Of a stretch of DNA of 64,000 bases, positions 7,319 through 16,900 are shown piece after piece. How positions within the stretch are numbered: position 1 is the first letter of the stretch; the number at the start of each line of letters is the position of its first letter. The position numbers and the translations under genes were made by a program. Source of the stretch: an uncultured Porphyromonadaceae bacterium (GTDB lineage Bacteria > Bacteroidota > Bacteroidia > Bacteroidales > Muribaculaceae); the NCBI GenBank assembly GCA_905198125.1, contig CAJKBH010000005.1:1-64000 (forward strand). The letters are read 5' to 3'. A model generated the notes under the pieces. It had not been told where the DNA came from. It saw only the letters and a list, made by a program, of their open reading frames with translations, and did not search any database.

Positions 7319-9154
7319 ATGAGAATCAAACATCTGTTATGGGCCGCAGCGCCCATAGCCCTCGCTCTGAGCGGCTGCCAGAGCGACGAACCCGGTGACA
7401 AGGGAGGCAACTCCTCGTTCACAGGCGACGGCTACATGGCCGTCAACATCACCCTCCCTACCGGTGCCGGCACACGTGCTACCAACGACAACTTCGAGGA
7501 CGGAACTCCCAACGAGTACAAAATCAATGACGCAGCCGTCGTGCTGTTCAAAGGCAATCCCGCCGACGCCGAATCTACCTACACGATGGAAGGCGCATAC
7601 GCTCTGCCGAACCCCACCGAAAGCGCCGGCGACGAGACCGTGACCATCCAGCTCGCCAAAACCTTCAAGGTCAACAACGTGGAACTGGACACGGACGAGA
7701 AGATATTCGCACTGGCTCTGGTGAACTACAGCGAGGTTCTCGAAATCGATGGCACCACGCTTAAGGTCAAGGGCGGCGCGGCTGTCGGCACCACCTTCGC
7801 CGACATGCTGAAAGCCGTTTCAAGCAGCAACTTCATCGGCTCCAAGACCGACAATTTCTTCATGACCAACGCCGTGATGTCGCGCCGCGCCGGTGGCAAC
7901 GCCACTCCGCTGCTCAACGATAAGGCCGATATCTTCACACTGGTACAGTGCCAGGACAAGTGCATCTACGAAGATGCCGGCCAGGCCCAGCAGAATCCCG
8001 CCTGCACCATCAATGTAGAGCGGGCCACGGCCAAGGCTACGGTGGTATGCACCAATCCTGCCGTAAGTATCATTAACGGCGATGGCGTCGAGGCCACCCT
8101 GACCGTGGCCGACGTGAAGTGGGTTCTGGACAATACCCAGAAGGACTCCTACCTGGTCCGCAACATGGGTACCGACGTCAACACCTACATGGGCTATGCC
8201 AGCGAATACGCCTCCCAGTCCCTGAAGTACCGCATGGCCGGCGCTCTGAAGGGTGACAACCTGCAGGTTCTGGCGCGTACGTACTGGTGCGTTGACCCCG
8301 TTTACGCCGAGACGGCATCCGCCGCCACCTTCAACCGCAACACCGAGGCCACAGGCGAAGCCGGTGCCGACAAGCCCCAGTACTGCCACGAGAACACGTT
8401 CGACGTGGCTCACCAGACATGGCAGAACACCACCCGCGCCGTCCTGAAGGTAACCTACGCCGTCGGCGGCGAGGTCAAGGACCTGTACGTCACCAACGGA
8501 CTGAACACCGTATTCTACTCAGATGCCGATAAGACCGGCCTTAAGAGCGCCTTCGTCAACGACAAGACTCTGCAGGACGCCTACAAGCAGACCATCGAAG
8601 GCTCCGTAGACATGGGCGAGGCATTCCAGTTCACATACCGCACCGAGAACGGCATCCAGAAAGTGGCTATCATCAAGATGGGTGCACAGACCCTCTATCA
8701 ATTTGATGAGGGCGGCGCCCACGCAACCCCTATCATGCACAACGGCAACTCCCTTTTCACCGCCGAGCAGGTTCTGGCCCTCGTAGCCAAGGCAGAGGCT
8801 GACAATGTGGTTACGGTTTACTCCGGCGGTGTCGTTTACTATCAGGTACGCATCAAGCACTTCGGCGACGACCTGACCCCGTGGGATTCCGACGGCAGCG
8901 TAACGGCTACCGACAATATCGAGCACACCTACGGCGCCACCAACGCAGCGCAGAACTTCCTGGGACGCTACGGCATGGTCCGCAACAACTGGTACGAGAT
9001 CAACATCGAGTCCTTCAAGCGCATGGGCGACAATACGTTCCCCACGGTCGAGAACAACGACACCCCCGACGACCAGAAGGACGACGACAAGTTCATGTCG
9101 GTCAATATCAACGTCCTGTCCTGGGCTAAGCGCAGCCAGACCGAAACGCTGTAA
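7319..9154 (+). CDS. Mfa1-like major fimbrial subunit (lipoprotein precursor)
   Basis: A 611-aa fimbrillin. The lipoprotein signal ends in LALSGC with Cys20 as the lipid-modified residue. Residues about 40-60 (GYMAVNITLPTGAGTRAT) match the start of fimbrillin folds, and the TRAT segment is where related subunits are cut by a trypsin-like protease before polymerisation. The C-terminus YGMVRNNWYEINIESFKRMG...VNINVLSWAKRSQTETL is the Mfa1 C-terminal domain that supplies the donor strand. The subunit would be lipidated, transported to the surface, processed and polymerised. It is the third gene of the operon and is followed by a strong hairpin before the anchor gene, which could favour high subunit mRNA levels. 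Confidence 0.88.
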   Translation: MRIKHLLWAAAPIALALSGCQSDEPGDKGGNSSFTGDGYMAVNITLPTGAGTRATNDNFEDGTPNEYKINDAAVVLFKGNPADAESTYTMEGAYALPNPTESAGDETVTIQLAKTFKVNNVELDTDEKIFALALVNYSEVLEIDGTTLKVKGGAAVGTTFADMLKAVSSSNFIGSKTDNFFMTNAVMSRRAGGNATPLLNDKADIFTLVQCQDKCIYEDAGQAQQNPACTINVERATAKATVVCTNPAVSIINGDGVEATLTVADVKWVLDNTQKDSYLVRNMGTDVNTYMGYASEYASQSLKYRMAGALKGDNLQVLARTYWCVDPVYAETASAATFNRNTEATGEAGADKPQYCHENTFDVAHQTWQNTTRAVLKVTYAVGGEVKDLYVTNGLNTVFYSDADKTGLKSAFVNDKTLQDAYKQTIEGSVDMGEAFQFTYRTENGIQKVAIIKMGAQTLYQFDEGGAHATPIMHNGNSLFTAEQVLALVAKAEADNVVTVYSGGVVYYQVRIKHFGDDLTPWDSDGSVTATDNIEHTYGATNAAQNFLGRYGMVRNNWYEINIESFKRMGDNTFPTVENNDTPDDQKDDDKFMSVNINVLSWAKRSQTETL

Positions 9155-9173
9155 GTTTAAGCCCCCTATATCC

Positions 9174-9203
9174 TCCGCACCCGGCCTTGCGGCCGGATGC
9201 GGA
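9174..9203 (+). terminator. intercistronic hairpin after the major fimbrillin gene
   Basis: TCCGCA-C-CCGGCC with loop TTGC pairs with GGCCGG-A-TGCGGA, a 12-bp stem with one mismatch. No T-run follows, so mRNA 3' protection or partial termination is more likely than full termination. It covers the alternative upstream ATG at 9197. Confidence 0.7.
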
Positions 9204-9220
9204 ACCAACTGAAAGATTGT

Positions 9221-10423
9221 ATGACAATGACAATTAGCAAAATTTTTAAATTTTTCTCCATAGCGTTAGCCACCTCAGCCCTGGGTCTGGGCGCCGGCTC
9301 ATGTTCCATGATGACCAACGACCTGGACGACTGCCCCGCGGGCCTGTACGTGCGCTTCGTCTACGACTACAATACCCAGCGCGCCGACATGTTCAAGGAC
9401 CATGTGGGCCACGTCAAGCTCTATGTCTACGACGAGAGCGGCCGGAAGGTGGCCGAGAAGGAGGTAAGCAACAATGGATTGGACCGTCCGCTGAAACGTT
9501 ACGGCTATATGATGCACTTCGAGGACGGAGAGCTGGCCCCGGGGCGCTACCGACTGCAGGCCGTGGGCATGCAGCGCGACTGGGAGATGGCCTTAGGCGA
9601 CAAGGGCGCAAAGTACCGCCGCAACGATCCCGCCTCCCATACCGACCTGCAGGTAACCCTGGACCATGACGCAAACCGTCATCCGCTGACCAACCGCCAT
9701 CACGTCAGCAACGAAGCTCCCCTCGACACTCTCTGGCACACGCTCCGGGTCATGAGCCGCGCCCCGATGGACGGCGACGTGATTCCCGACATGGAGGAGA
9801 CCGTAAAGCCATTTTCCGTCTATCCGCTCGAGGACCAGTACGTGACCGTACAGAAGGAACGCGCCACATACGCCACAATCTCGCTGGTGCGCGATACCAA
9901 GCACCTGAACGTCACCATACGCCAGGTGGACAACTCGGCGTCCATCAGCCACGAGGACTTCGAGGTGCGTGTGCTGGACTCCAACGGCGTCCTCGCGCAT
10001 GACAACGAGCTGGCCGAGTGCGACGAACTGCTGTATGCCCCCTACTCCGCCCGCACCTCGCATTTCGACGAGAACGGTCCCGCCGGCAAGAGTTCGCGCG
10101 CCACGGCTGCCATCTACGACGCTGCGCATTATGACATGATGTTCAACCGCCTGGTGTACGATTCTAAGAACCCGGACGACAACGCCCGTCTGCAGATCCT
10201 GAACCGCAAGACCGGCGAACTCGTGGCCGACATCAACCTGACGGCCACACTGGCACAGGGTCGCCAGGCATGGGCGCAATATCAGTACGGCAATCAGGAA
10301 TATCTGGACCGCGAGTACGACTACCGTCTTGACTTCATACTCAAGGGCGACCAGTGGCTGTACTGCGACGTGGTGATCAACGTGCTGGACTGGAGCAAGC
10401 GCATCCAGAACGAAAACCTTTAG
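9221..10423 (+). CDS. Mfa2/FimB-like fimbrial anchor lipoprotein
   Basis: A 400-aa protein from ATG 9221. An ATG at 9197 in frame would add 8 residues but lies within the preceding hairpin, so I prefer 9221. The lipoprotein signal ends LGLGAGSC (Cys28). The motif DDCPAGLYVRFVYDYN just after the cysteine is the signature start of the Mfa2/FimB family, which anchors Mfa-type fimbriae to the outer membrane and limits their length. The C-terminus VVINVLDWSKRIQNENL resembles the fimbrillin C-terminal strand. Gene order fimbrillin then anchor is as in Mfa1-Mfa2 loci. It is 3 bp from the next gene. Confidence 0.9.
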   Translation: MTMTISKIFKFFSIALATSALGLGAGSCSMMTNDLDDCPAGLYVRFVYDYNTQRADMFKDHVGHVKLYVYDESGRKVAEKEVSNNGLDRPLKRYGYMMHFEDGELAPGRYRLQAVGMQRDWEMALGDKGAKYRRNDPASHTDLQVTLDHDANRHPLTNRHHVSNEAPLDTLWHTLRVMSRAPMDGDVIPDMEETVKPFSVYPLEDQYVTVQKERATYATISLVRDTKHLNVTIRQVDNSASISHEDFEVRVLDSNGVLAHDNELAECDELLYAPYSARTSHFDENGPAGKSSRATAAIYDAAHYDMMFNRLVYDSKNPDDNARLQILNRKTGELVADINLTATLAQGRQAWAQYQYGNQEYLDREYDYRLDFILKGDQWLYCDVVINVLDWSKRIQNENL

Positions 10424-10426
10424 TCC

Positions 10427-12205
10427 ATGATGAACAAGAGCATATTGACAACGGCGGCGGCACTGACGGCGTTATTGCTGTCAGGATGCATCTGCGAGAC
10501 TCCCGACGGCGCGTGTCCCGTTCCGCAGGGAGGCAACGTGTTGCAGCTCAAGCTCTCCGTGGCCGCCGGCACTCGCGCCAACCCCACACCCGGACACGAC
10601 GGTGACGGCCGCGAGCACGGCACCCTCAACGAAAGCACCGTCCGGGACCTGAACATATTCTTTGTCAACGATGCTGCCGGACTCGCCTCGGACAATGCCA
10701 AAGACCTGAAAATAAAAGCATCCATCTATACAGGGTCGATTACCCAGGACCTGTTGGCCAAGCCGGACCGCATAGACAACACCGTAACGGTCAACGTGCC
10801 GCTGGAAACCTACCGGCCGCAGACCGGCGATCATATACTGGTTGTAGCCAATTACGGGAACGCCATCGAGCTTGGCGCCGGCGCCACAGTGTCGGCTTTA
10901 GGCGATATGTTGGTTTCGGCCACTCTCGAGGGCGACCCGATCGGCAAGCCGTATGACTGCACCGACTTCGTTATGGCCACGGCCAACGCCACGGCCGGCG
11001 ACGGCCTGGTGACCGTAACGGGCACAGCCGACGACGGCACCGCCAACAAGTTCGGCTGCGAGACTTTCATTGAACGCCTTTCCAGCCGCGTAGACTTCTG
11101 GTACAGGCAATCCAACGTCAGGGATGGCGTCACCGACGCATTGGTCTATAACCTGGACGGCGCCATCGATGACAACGGTTCCAAAGTCTATATCGAAAAG
11201 ATTATCCCCGTCAACGCCGTGATGCCCACTGGAGGGACGACGTCTGTAACTGGAGGGACGACGTCCACGTCGTCCGTAACCGGAGGCACGACGTCCGATA
11301 CGGACCGCGCCGTCTACATGCTGAAGCACCTGAGCGTCGGCGAAGACATAACGCAGACCACCCTCTGCACCGCAGAGACCGGCGCCGCCCCCTCCACGGT
11401 TCCCACCAACTATGTGGTGGAACCGCGCACGGGTCTGAAAACCGATGCGCAATCCTGCCTCAAAGCCTGGTACGGCGACTGGCGCGCCGCGAACATCAAG
11501 ACGAATTACGCAGACCTGTTCAGCACCGAAGGCATCGATCCTTTCGCCCGTCATAACAAGGCGGTGGAGGCCAACGGCGGCAAGCCGAACGTATGCACTC
11601 AGGCCGGCTACAGCTTCGACCGCGCCATGACGCTGTTCTACTGCAACGAGAACACCCAACTGACGGAGGCGCAGACCGCCGACTATGTCACGGGTCTCGC
11701 CTTCGAGGCTACATACGTGCCTGCCACCGTCTACAACGCGTTTGACGCCACGGAAACCGAATCAGAACAGCTGACAGCCACCGCATACACGCGAGGCACT
11801 ACCTTCTGGCGCGTGACTCTCACCAAACAGGACATGAAGGAATCGGAAGCCGTCTACTTTACCGACGGCACCGTGGCCGATACGTACGCCGATTTCATCA
11901 CCGCCAAGACCGGTTTCCCGGCTCTGGTGCAGGAATACGTGAACGGCAAATGCTACTACAACCTGTGGCTGCGTCACGCCAACACCGATGTCATCGGCGC
12001 CGACAACGCTTGGGACACCGCCGACCCGCACGAGACGTTCCCGATGGAATACGGCATAGTGCGCAACAACATATACCGTGTAGGTGTCGGATTCACAGGC
12101 CCCGGCACGCCGCAGCCGGAACTGCGCGCACCGCGCAACATACGCTACCGAATCTTCGTGCGCAAATGGTTCCTCCGCGAATTCGCGCCGGTAGTGATAG
12201 AATAG
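10427..12205 (+). CDS. second Mfa1-like fimbrial subunit carrying in-frame palindromic repeat
   Basis: A 592-aa lipoprotein (LLLSGC, Cys21) with fimbrillin features: VLQLKLSVAAGTRA near the N-terminus and YGIVRNNIYRVGVGF near the C-terminus, as in Mfa1-type subunits. It differs from the first subunit by a longer arginine-rich tail (NIRYRIFVRKWFLREF). Residues about 268-290 are a low-complexity insert, TGGTTSVTGGTTSTSSVTGG, encoded by near-identical DNA units that resemble the intergenic 60-bp element. Likely a minor or tip-proximal subunit that follows the anchor gene by 3 bp. Function is inferred from fold and position. Confidence 0.8.
   Translation: MMNKSILTTAAALTALLLSGCICETPDGACPVPQGGNVLQLKLSVAAGTRANPTPGHDGDGREHGTLNESTVRDLNIFFVNDAAGLASDNAKDLKIKASIYTGSITQDLLAKPDRIDNTVTVNVPLETYRPQTGDHILVVANYGNAIELGAGATVSALGDMLVSATLEGDPIGKPYDCTDFVMATANATAGDGLVTVTGTADDGTANKFGCETFIERLSSRVDFWYRQSNVRDGVTDALVYNLDGAIDDNGSKVYIEKIIPVNAVMPTGGTTSVTGGTTSTSSVTGGTTSDTDRAVYMLKHLSVGEDITQTTLCTAETGAAPSTVPTNYVVEPRTGLKTDAQSCLKAWYGDWRAANIKTNYADLFSTEGIDPFARHNKAVEANGGKPNVCTQAGYSFDRAMTLFYCNENTQLTEAQTADYVTGLAFEATYVPATVYNAFDATETESEQLTATAYTRGTTFWRVTLTKQDMKESEAVYFTDGTVADTYADFITAKTGFPALVQEYVNGKCYYNLWLRHANTDVIGADNAWDTADPHETFPMEYGIVRNNIYRVGVGFTGPGTPQPELRAPRNIRYRIFVRKWFLREFAPVVIE
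11228..11296 (+). repeat. in-frame palindromic repeat inside a fimbrillin gene
   Basis: Three units begin ACTGGAGGGACGACGTC (11228, 11249, and a diverged ACCGGAGGCACGACGTC at 11278). The second continues to GGACGACGTCCACGTCGTCC, a perfect hairpin. The layout, ACTGGAG then a GC-rich hairpin, is that of the intergenic element at 4611-4713 and 22417-22476. The frame stays open: 21-bp and 29/30-bp steps keep phase as T-G-G-T-T-S units. Confidence 0.8.
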
Positions 12206-12232
12206 ACAGTAGAACTGCTATGGGATATTTCA

Positions 12233-12350
12233 GACAGGAGAACAGGAGAAACAGGAGAGACATTTCAAGTCTGGCTACTGTTCTCCAGACCGAAGAAACT
12301 AACAGCAGGAATGCCACTATCGACTCTCCTGTTTCTCCTGTTCTCCTGTC
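12233..12350. repeat. 26-bp-stem inverted element, copy 2
   Basis: Left arm starts at 12233 and right arm is 12325-12350, perfect complements over at least 26 bp. It occupies nearly the whole gap between two fimbrial genes and ends 11 bp before the next ATG. The loop is related to, but more diverged from, copies 1 and 3. Confidence 0.92.
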
Positions 12351-12361
12351 AAAAAAAAGAG

Positions 12362-13726
12362 ATGATGCATAACATAAAGAAATACGTATACTCATTGTTA
12401 ATCGCCGCGCCTGTGCTGGTATTGGCGGGATGCTCTAAATCTGCGTCCGACGGGCCGGACCAGGACAATCCCGACAACGCGCCCGTAAGGCGCGCTTCGG
12501 TGACCGTGCGCGCAGGTCAGGACCCGAACGCCACTGACAACGAACTCATAAACGACTGGTGGGCCGTGTTCGTGTCCAGGACCAACGGCAAGGTATATGC
12601 CAAGCACGGCAACAGCCTCTCCCCCGCCGCCGAGCAGGACATCGTGACCTTCGAGATTCCTCAAGGCACCTACCGGGTGTACGCATTCGCCAACATAACC
12701 GAGGAACAGCTCAAGACAGCCACCGGCATCTCGTTCGAAATGAAGAAAACGGCCCCGTCAGCGGAGACAATATCATCGGCCGTGTGGAACAACCAGACAA
12801 TTTCCCTGAACCGCTGGGCCTCCGAAGCCGTGATTCCCATGACCGGCTACAAGGACGTCAAGGTCACCAACGAGGAGAACCAGTCGTTCTCCATAGAAGT
12901 GGTGCGTATGCTGGCCAAAATGGAGCTGACCTTCCGGAACCTCAGCAAGCAGGACGTAGCCGTAAACTCCCTGGCCTTCTCCCCCTACTCGCACGGCGAC
13001 ATATTCGTGCTGCCCGACTACAACAGTCTGGAGCAAGAGCCGAACTATACACAGACTGACGCTGTGGACGAACTCTTGTTCGGAGCGCCGGGCTTCAGGT
13101 TAGCCAAGAAGGAAGGCTCCGTGCCGGCATCGCGGACAGAACGGTTCTATCTGCGCGAATGCATAGTGCCGAAGCCGGGTCCGGCGGATGGCACTGAAGC
13201 CGCTCCTGACAACGGGATGTTCAAGTTTACCGTCAATATGCGGAAGGGCGCCCAGGATGCCAGGGACGTTGTGTTCTATGTGGACGGATTCAGCTACATC
13301 AACCGCAACGACTACATCAGGATACCTGTGAACTTCACCGACCTGACAGCCTTCGACGTCAGGATAACGCCGAAGTTCTATCCACCCATCGGCGGCTATC
13401 CCGCCCTATGGACCGAGGACAGTTACACCCAGCCCGTCACCACCATCACGTTCAGGACACACGGATACTTCGAGCTCACGCCCGAACTGTTGCTTGACGA
13501 CACGAAGCTGACCGGAGCCGAATATGTCAGGATCGAGTCGTTCACAGTCATCACGCCCGGACCCGACGGATTCATGACTCTTGAATGGCGCGACCGCGAG
13601 GTGGTGGGTCAGATTTTCGACATAACCGGCTCGGCCGAAGTGGAATTCAAGATCGGCGCCCGTACGGTCAATTCCGGCGCCTATCAGGAATTCACCCGAA
13701 CGGTAAAAATAATACGCGAACAGTAA
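12362..13726 (+). CDS. fimbrillin-like minor subunit lipoprotein
   Basis: A 454-aa lipoprotein from ATG 12362 (MMHNIKKYVYSLL, signal end VLVLAGC, Cys24). An open frame continues upstream to 12311 but that part is repeat DNA, so I reject the longer start. After the cysteine comes VRRASVTVRAGQDPNATDN, then NDWWAVFVSRTNGKVYA, the layout of fimbrillin/FimB-like proteins with an N-terminal transthyretin-like domain. The C-terminal half ends in beta-rich sequence. It lies between a fimbrial subunit and a giant surface protein, so a linker or minor subunit role is likely. Family assignment is moderate; no catalytic motif is seen. Confidence 0.72.
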   Translation: MMHNIKKYVYSLLIAAPVLVLAGCSKSASDGPDQDNPDNAPVRRASVTVRAGQDPNATDNELINDWWAVFVSRTNGKVYAKHGNSLSPAAEQDIVTFEIPQGTYRVYAFANITEEQLKTATGISFEMKKTAPSAETISSAVWNNQTISLNRWASEAVIPMTGYKDVKVTNEENQSFSIEVVRMLAKMELTFRNLSKQDVAVNSLAFSPYSHGDIFVLPDYNSLEQEPNYTQTDAVDELLFGAPGFRLAKKEGSVPASRTERFYLRECIVPKPGPADGTEAAPDNGMFKFTVNMRKGAQDARDVVFYVDGFSYINRNDYIRIPVNFTDLTAFDVRITPKFYPPIGGYPALWTEDSYTQPVTTITFRTHGYFELTPELLLDDTKLTGAEYVRIESFTVITPGPDGFMTLEWRDREVVGQIFDITGSAEVEFKIGARTVNSGAYQEFTRTVKIIREQ

Positions 13727-13738
13727 TGGATATTTTTA

Positions 13739-13856
13739 GACAGGAGAACAGGAGAAACAGGAGAGACATTTCAAGTCGGACTCCCGTTCTCCATGCAAAA
13801 GAAACCACAGTAAGAATTGCCTCAATCGACTCTCCTGTTCCTCCTGTTCTCCTGTC
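13739..13856. repeat. 26-bp-stem inverted element, copy 3
   Basis: Left arm 13739-13764 and right arm 13831-13856, complementary except one T-to-C change in the right arm. The loop shares TTCTCCATGCAAAAG and TTGCCTCAAT with copy 1 at 1721-1838. It begins 12 bp after the stop of the preceding fimbrial gene. Confidence 0.92.
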
Positions 13857-13913
13857 AGAAAATTATTATAAGGACTTTTGTCCGTGCTTGATTTGAAACA
13901 ACATACGCGACTT

Positions 13914-16900
13914 ATGCAGATCACTATACGACGCACACTCAAGCGGTTAATGAAGCCGGCGCTTCTTGCGGCGGCCATTGCCTCGACATGCCTTCAGCCG
14001 GCCATGGCTCAGGACAGCGGCACCGCCGACCCGTCCAAGCCGGCCGTACCGCCACTTCCCGAGGTTCTGATCACAGACCCCTCCCAGCTGCACTCCAACG
14101 CCCATAACGTCACCAACAACGGCAGTGCGAGCGATGCCGACCTCAAGACACTGATCGACGATTCGAACAGTGCCGTGAATTATTCGTATTGGATTTCGGA
14201 CACAGAAGGCACGTGCCAGGATCCTCAATATCTGCAGATAGACCTCGGCGAAGGCTTTAAACTCGCTGCCGACGAGGATATAGTGGTATACACGACCCGA
14301 CACAAGGAGCAGAATCCTCCCACAAACCTGAACATCAGCAACTTCGGCAAGAAACTGCATCCGACGGCATTTCATGTCGAGGTATCGCGGGACGGTGTGA
14401 CGTGGGAACCGTTCGCCGATCCCGACACGCACGTTTACTTCACATACCGGGGTCCGGGAACCAAAGAATTCTCCACACGCATCCACACTGACAAGACATT
14501 CCGATACATCCGCTTCACCGTCACGGCCAACAACAGCAAGACGCTGAACAAGGGGACCCAGTACCGGAGCATGTGCCTCGCCCACTTCCAGTTGCTGAAG
14601 GTGAAGAAGGATTCCGGGGCCATTTATTTCTTCAATACCGAGCCGGGCAAAGAATCATACCTTACCGACCGTTTCCATCTGAACACCGACCTGCGTCCCG
14701 ACTATGCCGACTATGAGTTTGTAAATACCCGAGGCATATTCGACCTGCATAAGCTTGACCACTACGACACGGCCGACAATCCCAAGGACTTCTGCGACTG
14801 GGACGCCTGCTGGGACGAGAACGGCATCTGGAAGAAAGACCTGCTGACCCTGGCCAAATATGGCATCGAAATGCCTAAATATTCCTGGGTCACCGGTGCC
14901 GAGAATCCTCTGGTCAAAGAGGGCAAGCGTCAGCGCACCCACGTCATAGAGCACACCTACTACGCAGTGCCGGGCGATGCCGTGGCCCTTGTGCCCTACT
15001 ACGAGATGCCGACACGCATGCCTGACAAATACGATGTGTCGTACGCACACTGGTATGACTACGAGACCGGGGGTCATCTTGTAGACCCGACCACTGGCGC
15101 ACGTCTGCTCGACTTCCTCGTTGATCCCCGCGACATCTATTATTCCAAGAATCACGGCTACTTCGCCGGCATCGGATTCCCCCGCGAAAGCCATTACGAC
15201 AAACCCGAAACCGGCGGTGGCGATGACCCCCAGCCTGTAACTACGTTCGAAATCGCCACAGTCGACGACTTCCTGGAGTTTGTTGAAAAGGTAAAGACCG
15301 ACAAACTGCTTGATGCCAAGCTGACGGCTGACCTTGATTTCTCCGGCTATAGCTGGGAGCCCGACCAATTCCCCAAAATCGAAAAATATGCCGGCACATT
15401 CGACGGTCAGGGTCATGTCATCAAGAACCTGCATTACACTGCGAATAACGGAGGTGTGGCATTTATCTCATCTTTGGGGATACAATCTGTTAATAATAAG
15501 ACCTATGCCGGCTCTCTGAGAAATATTATATTCGATGAGAACTGCAGCTTTACCAATACTACTGAAAACGCATGGAACAATCCTACCGCGGCTATCATCG
15601 GCACACTTCCGAACTGGGGAGAAGAAACATTCGTGATACAAGGCGTCATAAATAAGGCTACACTGAAGGCACAAGCAGTATCAGGAATTATCGGCAATTG
15701 GAATTCAACGGCTTGCAATGTAGAAATCAGGAATTGCGCTGTTACGGGGACTCTAAAAGCATCTGGGTTCTATAATGAACATTTGTTTTTCCCTTCAGCC
15801 ACTATTTTTACAACACATGGAGGAAAATCAACCATCTCCAATTGCTGGACAGTTACGGATGCAGAAGTCGAGACTCGCAACTGGAACGGTGATCCAGAAA
15901 CTTACACCACCAATGCATTCTATTATTCTGATAATAATAGTGTAACTGTCACCAATTGTTATTCCAATAATCCTCCAATCGCCAGCATAAAGCAGATTCC
16001 GACAGATCCTGCCAGCCTTAACACCGAGGAGTTCCTAGGCAAGCTGAACGGCGGCAAACCCGGCTATTGGGCTGTCAGCACGGAAGACGGCGACGGTGCA
16101 GGAGCGTATCCCTATCCGTATGTACGACTGTCATTGCCGGGCGAGGGTCCGGACAATCCCGATGATTCCGTGGACACATACGACGACTCTCCAGGCTCTT
16201 GGGTATGGGCAGATGCTGACGGCAAGCCTATGTCCAGTGATAATCCCGGCTCTTTCTATACTATTAAACCGAATGAAAAAGGATCTGGAAATGCCGGTAC
16301 ATACGCCACATTCTTCTTCCCCCGCTCTCCGTATGCCAAGAGTGGCGAATTACTTGGATTGCCTAAGGAATATACCATAGCTGCTGATTTCAGCTATTCG
16401 TTCAATGTCAAAGACCCGACAAGCAGCGGAATGGAACCCTCGATGGATGCGAATCTGAACATCGATTACGCTCACCGCAAGATTTATGAGCCGGAACTCT
16501 GTTACCGCCACATATTCCATATCAAGGACGGTCGTCAGTTTGCCGAGGAGATGTCCGGATCGCACGAGAAGAATCAGGAATATCTGGTAAAGACCCGCAG
16601 GTATATCACCGCTCTGACAGGCACGGACTTCAATGTCCGTCTTGACGCCGGTATGCCCATAGCGGCCGGCGACGGTTGGGACGCACGTTCGCGCTTCTAT
16701 TATAAAATCAGCAATTCCGACTATCGTCGTGTTGCAGGGTGTAAGGTCGTTACAAAAAAATTAGTGACCAATGCCGATGGCATCGAGGAAGAACAAGACT
16801 GTATGTGGGACGACGCAACCTTCAGCCTCGGTAAAGAAGTGCTCCTGGTAGGATCACGCACTCTCGATGACAAATCCGATTCCCCACGTTATTATGCCTG

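Noticed and set aside
12311..12361. Upstream extension of the minor fimbrial subunit
   Set aside because: The extra 17 codons are the right arm of the inverted repeat; the lipoprotein signal starts at ATG 12362.
12233..13856. Repeated arms considered as a CRISPR array
   Set aside because: Only two inverted copies occur in this stretch, more than 1 kb apart, with no regular spacers and no cas genes.
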